Translations under genes and position numbers: made by a program
The notes under the pieces: generated by a model
What the model saw: the letters and a program-made list of their open reading frames with translations, nothing else
What the model was told of the DNA's origin: nothing
Databases searched by the model: none
Origin: Ecdyonurus torrentis
Taxonomy: Eukaryota > Arthropoda > Insecta > Ephemeroptera > Heptageniidae
Length of the DNA stretch: 64,000 bases
Reading direction: 5' to 3'
NCBI GenBank assembly: GCA_949318235.1
Contig: OX439136.1
Span: 760,681 to 824,680 of the forward strand
In this document: in pieces, positions 35,381 to 47,149 of the stretch
Numbering within the stretch: position 1 is the first letter of the stretch
How the letters are laid out: every line of letters begins with the position of its first letter

Positions 35381-35848
35381 ATACTGTGTAAAGCAGAAAA
35401 ATTGTTAAAGAGACACTATTGGTCCACGAAATTACAATAGCAAAGTGTTTCTGCTGCAGTAGTTCTCCGCCTTCTCAGGCTGGTAGTCATTGCAGTGACC
35501 AATGACATAAATATAAGCACACCTCCTTGACTATGCACACCTTCTCTCTCTCTCTCACTCAGAATCAGAGTATGAAGCTTGCTTGCCCGCCGTCCACCCG
35601 TCTGGTGCACAACATACCTCTCTCTCTCTCTCTCTCTCTTGGTCTCAGAACCAGAGTATTATGTTTGCTTGCCTTCCACTCAGCCGCCTGGTGCACAACA
35701 TTCTCTCTCTCTCTCTCTCTAGTAGAACTAAAATATAATGCTTGCTTGCTTGATCAAACAAAAATATATTTTCTATAAACATGTTTGTTTTTGCATGTGA
35801 TATTGTTCTTATCACAGGATGTAAAATATCATAGAGAGAGAGAGAGAA

Positions 35849-35899
<51 letters not shown>

Positions 35900-36057
35900 G
35901 TGCATAGTCAAGTAGGTGTGCGTTTTTTTATGTCATTGGTCACTGCAATCACTACCAGCCTGAGAAGGCGGAGAACTACTGCAGCAGAAACACTTTGCTA
36001 TTGTAATTTCGTGGACCAATAGTGTCTCTTTAACAATTTTTCTGCTTTACACAGTAC
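35381..36057. mobile_element. Family M hairpin chain, unit 3
   Basis: atactgtgtaaagcagaaaa pairs with tttctgctttacacagta. Arms are about 170 bp. The interior holds three related segments beginning gcttgcttgc and (g)tctggtgcacaac, separated by CT runs, and a GA run at 35829-35895. Confidence 0.8.
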
Positions 36058-36809
36058 AGCTGAATTAGAAGAATTTGACAATAAAGTATAACACCACTCC
36101 AATGAAGTTGCTAGACAATAACTGCATTTCTCCGCCTAGTTATGGATTGCTGTGCGTAAGAGCTAAAATGCAGAGGGAGAACATGTGAGAGTGTTCAGTA
36201 GACAGGACATCTACACCTTTACTTCTTATTTCTATCTCTTTGATCTTGAACTTGCTATATGATATGTTTGCTGCACAGGAAATGATAACAGAGAGAGAGA
36301 GAGAGAGAGAGAGACGAGATATGCATGTGACACGAGTAAAAGCTCCTTCTATAAACTACACTCAAAAATTGACCCGGCTTCGAAAATGTTCCTTTGTTAT
36401 AACAGCTGATTATGACTTCGTTACCTGTTTACTACGTTTATACATATGGTCGATCATTGTTATTTCTTCGTTTAGAACTTTGAACTTGATAAGAATGAAA
36501 GAAACTCCACAAAAAAAAAAGTTCTATGCTCTTCATGCGACTCAATTTTGTTGCCTCAAAAAACAAGATCAACCAATGAATGTGTCGTATTTTGTTGTTC
36601 AGCCAATCACTGTTGTTGAGATTCACTTTACTTTACAGAACAAGCTAAAGAGAAATAAGGAGGTACGGTGAAACCCCCACCTTTACAACACACATGCATT
36701 TGTGTTGTTACACACAGTAATCTATAAGAAGGCAGAGAAATGCAATTATCGTCCAGCCACTTCATTGGAGAGCCGTATTGCTTTATTGTTGTATTCTACC
36801 ATTCAACAG
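36058..36809. mobile_element. Family M hairpin chain, unit 4 with family N insert
   Basis: Short arms (ccaatgaagttgctagacaa at 36094 and the complementary segment near 36750-36775) enclose a GA run (36291-36314) and a family N segment (36383-36655). Confidence 0.6.
36383..36655. mobile_element. Family N segment, copy 1
   Basis: About 270 bp also present in inverted orientation at 50793-51060 (cagctgattatgacttcgtt, gtcgatcattgttatttctt, gccaatcactgttgttgag). Both copies lie beside GA/CT runs. Confidence 0.75.
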
Positions 36810-37619
36810 TATATCGACGGTCTCGCGGCTATTATATGTATCTCACAATCTCGCCGCGACAAACAAAGTAGGTATCTGACTTCCTCGCGATGCGCACAAT
36901 ATAGGTATTAGAAAATCTCGCCGTACGCACAAATTAGGTATCTCTATTTTACACAAAATAGGTATTTCACAGCCATAGAGAATATTCTACATAAATAATT
37001 GAAATGTAAATATATTTTGTATGTTAAAATGCTTTTAATACTTTTAAAAATAAAATTTAATTAAAAAGTAAATATTTTTATAGCATTATGTTTAATAATA
37101 ATATTATATTTTAAATATTTTACGTTACCATTTTTTTTTTAATAATGTCGTTTTATTTTAGTTTTACGAATAATTAATAGTAATTTTAAAATATATAAAT
37201 TTTCAAATATATACACCACAAGAAATCGTTTTAAAAATTTATATTTTAAAATTAAAAAAAAAAAATTATTACTACTATTATAATATATAAGCTATTTAAT
37301 TTAAGGTTCTGTAAAATTACTGAAAAAATTTTTTTGTGTAAAATAAAAATAAGACATTTTCAATTATTAAATCTTATTTATTTTTAATTTAATTCGTCGT
37401 ATATTATATTTTTGGCAAAATGTTATATGGAAAATTTCTCGCGAGATTGTCTGATGCCTAATTCGTGCGTACGGCGAGATTTTCTAATACCTATATTGTG
37501 CGCATCGCGAGGAAGTCAGATACCTACTTTGTGTGTCGCGGCGAGATTGTGAGATACCTATTTTGTGTGACGCGGCGAGATTGTGATATACATATAATAG
37601 CCGCAAGACCGTCGATATA
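36810..37619. mobile_element. Foldback with CG-rich subterminal repeats
   Basis: tatatcgacggtct(c/t)gcgg at the left and ccgcaagaccgtcgatata at the right. Each end has three to four copies of ctcgccgcgac / ggtatct motifs, in strong contrast to the AT-rich 530-bp loop. About 810 bp, no open frame of note. Confidence 0.8.
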
Positions 37620-38165
37620 CAGAAAAGTATCTAAGTTTTAAATTTATTATAATATAAAACACGATACCTAAATATGTTATAAAATATATCAAAATACGGG
37701 TTGTATAAGAATATAATAAATTTAAAAATTTGCATTAATTTTATTTTAAACATATAAAATACTTACGTATAATATTTGTATTATGCAACAAAACATTAAA
37801 AATGATGACGCCATTCTCAGTATGCACCGAGTTTATAGCTCCAACAGTTTTTAAAACAGCGCTAATTATTTGTAGAATAAAAAACTATGCACAGGATATC
37901 CAGTGTATAATTTATCAACGTCACATATAAGTATATACTAGTAATGAGCTTCAGTTACGTAACTTTTGTAATTAACATTTTTAACATTACTCATTAACAT
38001 CCGATGTTAATTATTATTATTGTTATATAGTTTGTAATTAACAGCTATAATTGTCTTACCTACCTGCTTTCTGACTTTGTAATAGGCAACTTCATATAAT
38101 CAACACTTATTGTCACTACCAAAGGTCATCATGTTAATTAAAACTCTCAATTTAACATTGTAAGC
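37620..38165. other. AT-rich stretch without features
   Basis: No repeats or exons I can support. A GTAGGTAAG donor-like site on the minus strand near 38055-38063 follows a short open stretch, but no acceptor or homology backs it. Confidence 0.3.
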
Positions 38166-38473
38166 CTATAGGGAGTATGCGGATGACGTCATATTTATTG
38201 CGCTTTTAGGCCATACTGGAGTAGTGAACAACATTGCTCAGCATAGGACAAACTTCATTTAAGCCAATTTTCTTTGGGAAATCGTTTAATTTTTTGTTAT
38301 TGCTATTTTTCTCACATACTTTAGATACTAATTCAACATATTTACAACATCAATGCTCTCAAAAATATGGCAAAGTGTTTTTAAACTGGCAAAATAATTT
38401 TTTTTCCTATGTCACCCATGTTATTGAGTTATCCAACATGGCGTCGACTTTAACATGAATGCATAGACCCTAT
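38166..38473 (+). mobile_element. Family B MITE, copy at 38 kb
   Basis: tatagggagtatgcggatga at the left with tgacgtcat, and aacatgaatgcatagaccctata at the right in shortened form. Full length, about 308 bp. Confidence 0.85.
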
Positions 38474-38712
38474 ATACCAGGCCAAAACTAACATAAAACT
38501 AAAGATGACCCTTGCCAGTGCTCATCCTGATGAACTTTGCCAGTGCTGTGTCCTGGTTATATGTAGTTGTCTATTGTAATTGGATTTCTCTTGTGTTTGG
38601 AATTACCAAAAATATATTATTTTTTTGTTAATTTTTGTATTTTATTATTATTTTGATTAGGTATTGTGAGGCGGTTTTATAATTAAAATTTCTTATAACT
38701 GTATAATATACA

Positions 38713-38900
38713 ACAAGATACGTACTACATAGAAGTTAGCGACACCAACTGGTTCCATGTTAATTTTAGCGGCATTGTGATTGGTCAATTTTAATCACGT
38801 GACTTTCAACTCGGGCGCTTATTGGCTTAGACGATCATTTTAAATTTCGCGGCTGCCCAAATTGACCAAGCTTGTCCTTATTTTGTATGTAGTATCTTGT
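38713..38900. mobile_element. 188-bp MITE with acaagatac ends
   Basis: acaagatacgtactacat at the left and atgtagtatcttgt at the right. The interior is less AT-rich than its surroundings (cacgtgactttcaactcgg). Single copy here. Confidence 0.65.
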
Positions 38901-39126
38901 AAACAATATACACCTTTTTATTTGTCAGAAAATAATAAAAAAAAAAACAATTATTTTCTTCCAAATATTTTTATCAAAAATATAGCAATAGAGGTAGAGG
39001 GTTCTCAATACCCAATCAGGTAGCTAGATTCTTATCGCTGTCACAATAAAAACTGTATATTTTGACCTCTGTCTACCTATATAAGACAAATGCATTTAAA
39101 ATATAATTTATATATATATATATATA

Positions 39127-40681
39127 CAGGGTGTCCATAAAGTCTCTGAGGGTGTTTAGACGTTAATAATACACATAAGGCTCAACGCATATTAAACTTT
39201 TTATACATCAAATTAAAGCTTGAATTATGACAATTTTGAAAATCAAAACATAAATGCAATCAGATGATTTTTAATCTTCCTGCATCGAAAACCACAAAAA
39301 AAGACAAATCGACGTCCGCTCCGCACTTTTTTTTTGCATCATCTGAAAAAGCACATACAGATTCAAAAAATTTAGGTTCTCACAGGAGTTTTTTGTAACA
39401 TTACCTCAAGGCTTCTCCACATGAGCCCCATTGGTAGCACGACACACGTCGAGACGAACCTCTAGCTCGCGCCACACGTTGCGAAGAGTCTGCGGAGTGA
39501 TGGCCTGTATAGCGGCGGTGATTTGCTGTTTCAACTCACGCACGTCACGCACTTTCGTCTTGTAGACCTGGTCCTTGACGTAGCCTCAGAGATAAAAGTC
39601 GGGTGGCGTGAGATCAGGAGACCTTGGAGCCCACTCCATGGGTCCACCACGACCTAGCCACCTGCCTGGAAACACTTCATTCAGCACGTCTCTGACAACG
39701 TGCGCCCAATGTGGTGGTGCTCCGTCTTGCTGGAAGATGAGCTCGTAACCCCACTCCGCCTGGGCTTGCAGCAGCTGAGGGATGGCGTAATTCTGAAGCA
39801 TATCCAGATAGTTGTCCCAGCGGACTGTTGGCTCGTGGAAGAAGAACGGACCGATCACACGATCGTACAGGACTGCGCACCAAACAATCACCTTAGGACT
39901 GTCACGTTCGAACGTACGAGCTGTGTCTGGACGTTCAGTGCTCCAGAAACGCACGTTCTGTCGGTTTACGTTACCACACAACCACACAATGCACTCGTCA
40001 GAGAAGCCTATGCTCTTCAGGAAGAAAGGATTGTCTTGCAGCAGTCTTAATAATTCACTGGACATCTCGAAACGCTTAGGCAAGTCTTCAGGTTTTAATT
40101 CATGGAGTAAGGTGATCTTGTATGGGTAGTTCTTGATCTGCTTACGAGTCACTTTTTGCACAGTCGATCGAGGCATATCTAACTGAAGACTAGCACGTCT
40201 AACTGATAAAGTAGGACTGTTTTTAAAAGCTTCTCGGACACGAACCTGATCGACATCAGACACAGAGGGCCGGCCACTACGGCGCTTGTTATGTATGGAC
40301 CCCGTGTCTTCAAATTTCTGGCACCAACTTAAAATTGAATTTTCACATGGAGTTTGACGATAATTAACGTTATAAAAATGTCTAAATTTTCTTCGTACAG
40401 CAGCAGCAGATCCATAAGATTGGTACCACATCACACACTTGGCTTTTTGTTGATCTGTAAACATCTTGGCGCCATAAAATCTCCACGAAAAATGAAAATT
40501 TTCGCACTTTTCGCCATCTAGCGTGTAAAAAACGAACCACTTGCCCGATTGCATTTATGTTTTGATTTTCAAAATTGTCATAATTCAAGCTTTAATTTGA
40601 TGTATAAAAAGTTTAATTTGCTTTGAGCCTTATGTGTTTTATTAACGTCTAAACACCCTCAGAGACTTTATGGACACCCTG
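39127..40681. mobile_element. Mariner-like element, nearly intact
   Basis: 1555 bp bounded by cagggtgtccataaagtct / agactttatggacaccctg. The terminal inverted repeats are about 135 bp with only a handful of differences. TA flanks both ends, and both flanks are TA microsatellite. It contains one transposase gene in minus orientation filling most of the interior. Confidence 0.93.
39406..40464 (-). pseudogene. Mariner-type transposase with one in-frame stop
   Basis: The frame from the Met at 40464 (MFTDQQKAKCVMWYQSYGS) to the stop at 39406-39408 is 352 codons, broken only by TGA at 39586-39588 (codon 293). I prefer this start over the Met at 40554, which lies inside the terminal repeat. N-terminal helix-turn-helix region with a linker RRSGRPS; DDD catalytic core: GFSDECIVW (first D), FQQDGAPPHW (second D), RSPDLTPPDFYL (third D, 36 residues after the second). 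The stop replaces the residue that is usually Trp in DFFLWG, consistent with a single TGG-to-TGA change. The tail after the stop (GYVKDQVYKTKV, PQTLRNVWRELEVRLDV) is intact. Catalytic residues precede the stop. Confidence 0.9.

Positions 40682-40772
<91 letters not shown>
40682..40772. repeat. (TA)n microsatellite
   Basis: About 90 bp of TA directly at the right end of the mariner-like element. Confidence 0.95.
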
Positions 40773-40773
<1 letters not shown>

Positions 40774-40977
40774 CTAGAAAACATTAAAATGTTTGGCAGC
40801 AACAGGCTCTACGTTTCTTATGTAAATCACATTTGCAAAAGTAAAATGTTGTTTTATTTTCTGGTCACTTCTCCACTGGTCACTTAAGAACTGACCACTC
40901 TCAACGCAGCTTAACTTCAGCAATCTAACGACACATGGATTTGAAAATACAATCAATAAAATCAACTGTTTAGGTAA
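40774..40977 (-). other. Possible exon upstream of the CTLD modules
   Basis: On the minus strand a good acceptor (tacctaaacAG, next to 40977) opens a frame reading LILLIVFSNPCVVRLLKL and DQWRSDQKIKQHFTFAN to a TAG near the TA array. No clear donor and no homology. It could be a 5' exon of the CTLD gene, an unrelated exon, or chance. Confidence 0.2.
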
Positions 40978-41069
40978 AATAATTCAATTTATTGATAAAA
41001 ATATAATTTATTTTTACAATAATATATTTCAGTTTCATACATGTAAAATATTATGTAGTATGTACATTT

Positions 41070-41430
41070 TATAGGGTGTATGTAGATGACGTCATATTTA
41101 ATGCGCTTGTAGACCATACTGGAGTAGTGAATAACATTGATGAACATAGGACAAACCAAACCTCATATAAGCCAATTTTTTAATGTCAGCCAATGTTAAG
41201 ACAAACTTCATTTAAGACAATTTTCCTTGTGAAATCTGCTTTTTTTTTATTATTTTTGTTTTTCTGATATACTTGAGATATTAATTTAACATATTTACAA
41301 CATCAATGCTCTAAATAATATTGCATAGTGGTTTTTAAACTGGCAAAAATAAGTTGTTTTTTGTATGCCACACATGTTATTAAGTGATCCAACATGGCGA
41401 AGACTTTAATATGCATGCATACATCCTATC
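41070..41430 (+). mobile_element. Family B MITE with internal duplication
   Basis: tatagggtgtatgtagatga at the left and catgcatacatcctat at the right. Longer than other copies because the gacaaac(c)tcat(t)ta segment is repeated. Confidence 0.8.
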
Positions 41431-41594
41431 ATAAGTAAAAACTGCAAGCAAATCTCCTAACTTAAATATGTTTTATTATTATTATTATTATTCCATATAC
41501 AAATATACATACATTTTCCAAGGCATAGCCTTATTGGCTGGTTTAATTATATAACCATTATAATTTCTTTTACTGAAAACCAAATTCAAAACCA

Positions 41595-41850
41595 TGGATA
41601 TATAAACAGGATTGAAAGCTTTTGTTGAAAAAACGTTCCCTTAATGATGTAATTCAAATTTTCGCCGCAACAATGCAAGAATACAAACTTACGTATAAAA
41701 GTGGCGCTGCGATCTGTGTGTGAGTTTTAAAATTCACACGCAGACTACAGCGCCACTTACATTTTACATGTTGATTGTTGCGGTGAAAATTTGAACTACA
41801 TCAACAAGGGTTCGTTTTTAGTATAGGACAATAACACAGGAGCACACGAA
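41595..41850 (+). mobile_element. Family D foldback, copy 4
   Basis: Same palindrome as the other three, with a few substitutions (tcacacgcagac). Confidence 0.85.
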
Positions 41851-42474
41851 TTTGTTCAAAACAGTATAATTATTTATTATTATTTTTTATATTTACAATT
41901 TATACTTTGTTTTGTATTTAAAAAAAAAAGAAGAAGTTTTTAAAATAACTTTATTTACTTTTTTCCATTACTAATTTTTATATTGAATTTATATTAAAGT
42001 TTTTAAATTTTTTTTACAGCATTTTTTCCACTTAAATTTCTAAGTTATAGTTGATACATAAAATTACAAACATACTTCGATTCAAATAACAAAACATTTG
42101 CTACCATAGTAAAAATTAGAGGGTAATTTTAAACTGTCGATATATAATATAAAATCAATAATCAATCAACTAACATTAACAAATAATATCAAAGTTTTAT
42201 TTAAATTATGTATTTTTTACAAATATTTAAAATTTATATTGTTTTTTAATATAATTATATATTACTTAATTATATTATAAATATAATTATTTAATTTTTA
42301 GAATAAATAAAATCTATAGATATATTATCTAATAATTAAAGACCTTAACAAGATTATTCTTATAGATATTTGTTAAATATTACAGTATTACAATGAAAAA
42401 TATATAACAAAAAACTAAATTTACAAATATTTAACAATGACGAGGTTCTACGACACAAAATTGTAGTTTTTTTA

Positions 42475-42872
42475 TTAAGGCGGTGGGGGACCGACTTGGA
42501 CCGGAAATCACTAAAAGAAGAACTATATTTTACCAATAATTGTTTTACATGATTAAATTAAAATAAAAACAAACACTATAATTTTCAAATAAAATTTAGT
42601 AAAATTAAAATAATATTTTTTTATACCAAAAAAAATTTTAATGACCATTTTAATTTTAAAAAAGTTTCTAATTTGACTAAAATTTCCCGCTTAAATTTAA
42701 ATTTCCACATTTACATGTTATCTTTAAAGTGTAATAACTTAAATATTTGATCGTGTTTTCACATGTTTGATATAACTAAATTTTTAAGTAACATTTCTTC
42801 TTTACTTTGTGTTATTATTGTTATTCGCTACCGTCCTAGTTTGCGAGATATCAGTCGGTCACCTATCCCCTT
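42475..42872 (+). mobile_element. Family I TTAA MITE, copy 3
   Basis: ttaaggcggtgggggaccga at the left. The right end has degraded to cacctatccccttga. Confidence 0.8.
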
Positions 42873-43310
42873 GATAAAAATAAGAAAACTTACAAAAGTC
42901 CCACCAAGACAATGAAATCTTACCAGCGAGTGATTAATCAACGTAATATAAAAATCTTATTTGTCAATTAATATTTACAATAGTAATTAACAAAATCATC
43001 ACATTTTACTTTTTATATAACTACAATAAAAAAAAAATATTTTTATATTAAAATTAAAAAACAACAAAATATACCTATAGTTACATCATAAATTTTTAAC
43101 TTTTATTTTAAATTATTTTTTTACAAATTGCATTCTTAATAAATAATATAAGTAATATAACTATATATCAATATACAACAAGTTTCAAATATAAATATAC
43201 ATACAATTTAATTAAACTTAAATAAATTTTTTTAAACATAATACAACATTTTTCTATATACATGACAATTTTTTTTTATCTCTACTTGCATTTACTATTT
43301 AGCATGTTAC

Positions 43311-43733
<423 letters not shown>

Positions 43734-43782
43734 CAGATACTTATATAAACGTATTAATATTATACTACTATATACAAAAAGG

Positions 43783-43820
<38 letters not shown>

Positions 43821-43980
43821 ATATCTAGCAAATACATGTTATAATAATATAAAAATGTTATAAATGATATAAAAATATGTTACCAAATGATAAATATAAG
43901 TTATCAATAATATATAAATATATTTGTATTAATTTCTTTAAAATATTACATAATGTTCTAAAATTAACTTTCATAAGATA

Positions 43981-44285
43981 TAGGGTCTATGCAATCATGT
44001 TAAAGTCGACGCCATGTTGAATAACTCCATAACATGGGTGACATAAGACAAAAAATCATTTTGCCAGTTTAAAACCACTATGCAATATTTTTGAGAGCAT
44101 TAATGTTGTAAATATGTTGAATTAGTATCTCAAGTATGTGAGAAAAATAACATGAACCAAAAAAAATTAACCGATTTCTCAAAGAAAATTGGCTTAAATA
44201 AAGTTTGTCCTATGCTGAGCAATGTTATGCACTACTACAGTATGGCCTCCAAGCGTAATATATATGACGTCATTGCAAAACAGAG
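43981..44285 (-). mobile_element. Family B MITE (inverted)
   Basis: atagggtctatgcaatcatg at the left and atatatgacgtcattg at the right. Confidence 0.8.
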
Positions 44286-44379
44286 GTCGATGTAAGTCAG
44301 TTCGTAGCTATGTTTGCATAAATAAAAACTATTGATTTATCTTCTAAATAATGTTTAACCTAAAATCTATGATTTATAC

Positions 44380-44722
44380 TTAAAGGCATAGACCAGAGAA
44401 AAACATAAGCATTTATATTACAAAACACTTGATGGGATTTACATAAATAACATTATTTTGTCTCAAAGCCCAACAGTAGCCCCGTAGCAGTGATCAGAAG
44501 ATTCAATTTATGCAACCCGTAAAACATTTTCATACTAATTTTTACATGTTTCTGACGTCATAAACATGATATATCACGCAAATTGCATACTTTACAGTTT
44601 TTTCACGCTCTCTCGTGGGGCTACATTAACATTCTGGTAAAAATTGTCATCAGTTAGAATGATCCCATTTTGTGTTTATTCATTATAGAGCACATTTTGT
44701 TTTATGTGGTCTATGGCTTTAA
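44380..44722 (+). mobile_element. Family A TTAA MITE, copy 5
   Basis: ttaaaggcatagaccagaga at the left, gtggtctatggctttaa at the right, with central ctgacgtcat. Confidence 0.88.
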
Positions 44723-44851
44723 ATTTACATTAAAATATAATGAAGAAATACTCTGACTATTGCAAAATGTTTCAAAGTTTCATGTAAGCCAATTCGTACC
44801 TATGTTTGCTCCAATAATAACTATTGCTTTATCATCTAAAATATGGTTAAC

Positions 44852-45177
44852 TTAAAGTCCTAGACCACATAATTATTACATTACAATAAACTTAATGGGA
44901 TTTACTTAAATATCTTTGTGTGCTCTCAAAACCTAACTGTAGCTCCATAGCAGTGCGATTACATAGTTTTGATATATGCAACCCGCACAACATTTTAAAT
45001 ACAAATTTTTGTATGTTCCTGACGTCATAAACAAAAATATTCACACAAATTGTATACTTTACAGTATTTTTGCACTGTCTTGTGAGACCACATTTACATT
45101 CTGGTAGAAATTATCATCATATTTTCAGGTTACATTCTGTGTTTAAAAATTAAAAATATGTTGTTCTATGCCTTTAA
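44852..45177 (+). mobile_element. Family A TTAA MITE, copy 6 (diverged)
   Basis: ttaaagtcctagaccacata at the left and ttgttctatgcctttaa at the right. Clearly older than copy 5, 130 bp away. Confidence 0.75.
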
Positions 45178-45299
45178 ACATGTTGTACATGTTAACTGTA
45201 CGACTACAAAATGTAATTACAATTTAATAATTATATTATTAATATGTTATTGTATGTTAATATTTGCAGTGACATGTAAGTATTATTATTATTATTTTT

Positions 45300-45677
45300 T
45301 TTGGCTTGCCATATTGTGTTATTGTGCTATACACCAATCCCAGTTCCAGTCAAGAAATTGTCTTATCAACAGGTAGGGACTTTCCAATTAATGGAAAAGC
45401 ACACATGGGCCGGCCGCGGCGTAAGTACACAGCCCGGCATTCGCCATGACAGCCTAGAGAAACCTTGGAAACATCTAGGCAGGCTGGTCGGTGCAATCAC
45501 ATCAATCATGCACCTCCCGAATACTGTGCGTCGTCATAGAATACATGTAAACATACATCGTGCAACATGTTGTGCTCTCACACTTGACGTACGCACCCAG
45601 CAGTGGCTCCAACCTCGGTGAGGAGTACAGAGTTGCGAGTCAGCTGCCTTCACCACTCGGCCATACCAGCTCCGTAT
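45300..45677 (-). mobile_element. tRNA-derived SINE, copy 2 (complete)
   Basis: On the minus strand the head reads GGTATGGCCGAGTGGTGAAG (A box) and AGGTTGGAGCC (B-box position). The body matches copies 1 and 3, and the tail is (ATA)n at 45281-45299. About 380 bp. Confidence 0.78.
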
Positions 45678-45810
45678 GGCTATATTTACATATCAGCTGG
45701 ACCCTCAAGTTAATTTTACAAAGTAGATCCATTATTTATATTGGATATCGAAGCAATTGATTTACATACAAATATTTTTTATTGCTATAGCAGGCGTTGC
45801 AAAAGTAGGC

Positions 45811-46238
45811 TCAGTGATAAAATAAACAAACTGACAGCTCAACAATAATAACAAAGTGCTAGCAGATGACTTTGTGTTCCTGGCTACATTTAACATGCTT
45901 TCTTATGGGGAAATGCAGCAGCTATAATATAACTTGAGTTTAAAATTATCTCTCAAACTTAAAATTTTTACTAATGAGCTTCAAATCTTTCGTTTTTTTA
46001 AGGTTTAAAGTGACTCAGATAAAAAAAAATTAAAAAAAATTGATAGAAATTCAGGAAAATCTTTAAAAGCTCAGTAAGCTACAGTAAAAATTTCAGCTTT
46101 GAGAAATAGTTGTAAGTCAAGTTATAGCTGCTTCATTGCCCCATAAGAAAGCATGTTAAATGTAGACAGGAACACGAAGTCGTCTGCTAGCACTTTGTTA
46201 GTATTGTTGAGCTGTTAGTTTGTTTATTTTATCACTAA
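45811..46238. mobile_element. Foldback abutting the ankyrin gene 3' end
   Basis: agtgataaaataaacaaact pairs with gtttgtttattttatcact. Arms of about 140 bp include tgctagcagatgac / gtcgtctgctagca and aacatgctttcttatgggg / ccccataagaaagcatgtt. Single copy in the window. Confidence 0.8.
46223..46228 (-). promoter_or_regulatory. Candidate poly(A) signal AATAAA
   Basis: AATAAA on the minus strand about 47 bp past the ankyrin stop. It lies in the terminal repeat of the foldback element at 45811-46238. Confidence 0.45.
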
Positions 46239-46274
46239 ACAAACATTTGCAAGTCTTCTATTGTGTGAATCAAG

Positions 46275-47146
46275 TTACATTAAGTTATATTTACGATTTT
46301 TAGTGATATTAGTGTTAGTATCTAAATTTTGGCTTGAATCAGACATTTCGCTTTGTTCAGACATTTCGCTTGGTTCAGACATTTCGATTTGTTCAGACAT
46401 TTCGCTTTGTTCAGACATTCCGCTTTGTTCAGACATTCCGCTTTGTTCAGACATTCCGCTTGAATCAGAAATTTCGCTTGGTTCAGACATTTCTCTTTGT
46501 TCAGACATTCCGCTTTGTTCAGACATTCCGCTTGAATCAGAAATTTCGCTTGACTCACTGTCAGTGTGCCAGAGATCATTTTTAAGATCTTTCTCATCTA
46601 CAAAGTTTGTATTTACATGTTTATATTCCCGTAGCCAATACTTTATTTTATTATAATCACACACATCACTCGCAGTTTTCCCTTCATTGTTCTTTATATT
46701 GCGGTCTGCTCCACGTTGTACCAGGTACTGAACACACTGCTCTCGGACATATCTATCAGCATATGCCTCGTGCAGTGGTGTGTTACCTTGCATATCTTGA
46801 CAGTTGATGTCGGCACCAACATCTAGCAATGACTTTATATTGAGACAACATCCCCACCGTGCTGCCAAGTGCAAGGCTGTCTGGTGCCACCTGTCTGTGG
46901 TGTGTATATCATATTTACCTGTTTCTAACAGATATGTGAATACTTCATGATCGTCATTGCCTGCTGCGTGCATTAACATAGTACGGCCATCTTGGTCCTC
47001 TTTTCTAGCTCCATGTGCTTGCAGTACTTGGACTGTCTCAAGATTACCTCTACGTGCAGCTATGGTGAGCACTGTGTCTCCATCATTGTTCTTGTGATTG
47101 ACGTCAGCTTTATATTGAAGCAGGAGCCTTACTATCTCACCTTCTC
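46275..47146 (-). CDS. Ankyrin-repeat protein, terminal exon with hexapeptide tail
   Basis: Opens after a ttgttatAG acceptor (47147-47148). The first 2 nt complete a codon from an unidentified upstream exon. About 290 residues follow to a stop at 46275. It has four to five ankyrin repeats: EGEIVRLLLQYKADVN; GDTVLTIAARRGNLETVQVL; GRTMLMHAAGNDDHEVFTYL; QTALHLAARWGCCLNIKSLL; GNTPLHEAYADRYVREQCV. An acidic linker (KHVNTNFVDEKDLKNDLWH) leads to about 70 residues of Ser/Glu/Met-rich hexapeptide repeats (variants of GMSEQS, EMSEPS, SDSSGMS) encoded by an 18-bp DNA repeat. Ankyrin repeats mediate protein binding; no catalytic domain is visible. The N-terminus is missing. Confidence 0.88.
46325..46560. 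repeat. 18-bp coding minisatellite
   Basis: About 13 tandem units of ttcagacattccgctttg type within the ankyrin exon. The repeat keeps the reading frame. Confidence 0.9.
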
Positions 47147-47149
47147 CTA

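Noticed and set aside
38040..38130. A minus-strand first exon ending at GTAGGTAAG
   Set aside because: Only the donor is convincing. The upstream frame is closed by stops and there is no partner exon.
39677..40129. Open frames on the plus strand or in another minus-strand frame over the mariner-like element
   Set aside because: Shadows of the real transposase frame, with no independent homology.
40464..40554. Transposase start at 40554
   Set aside because: That Met is inside the terminal inverted repeat. The Met at 40464 begins the usual mariner-type N-terminus.
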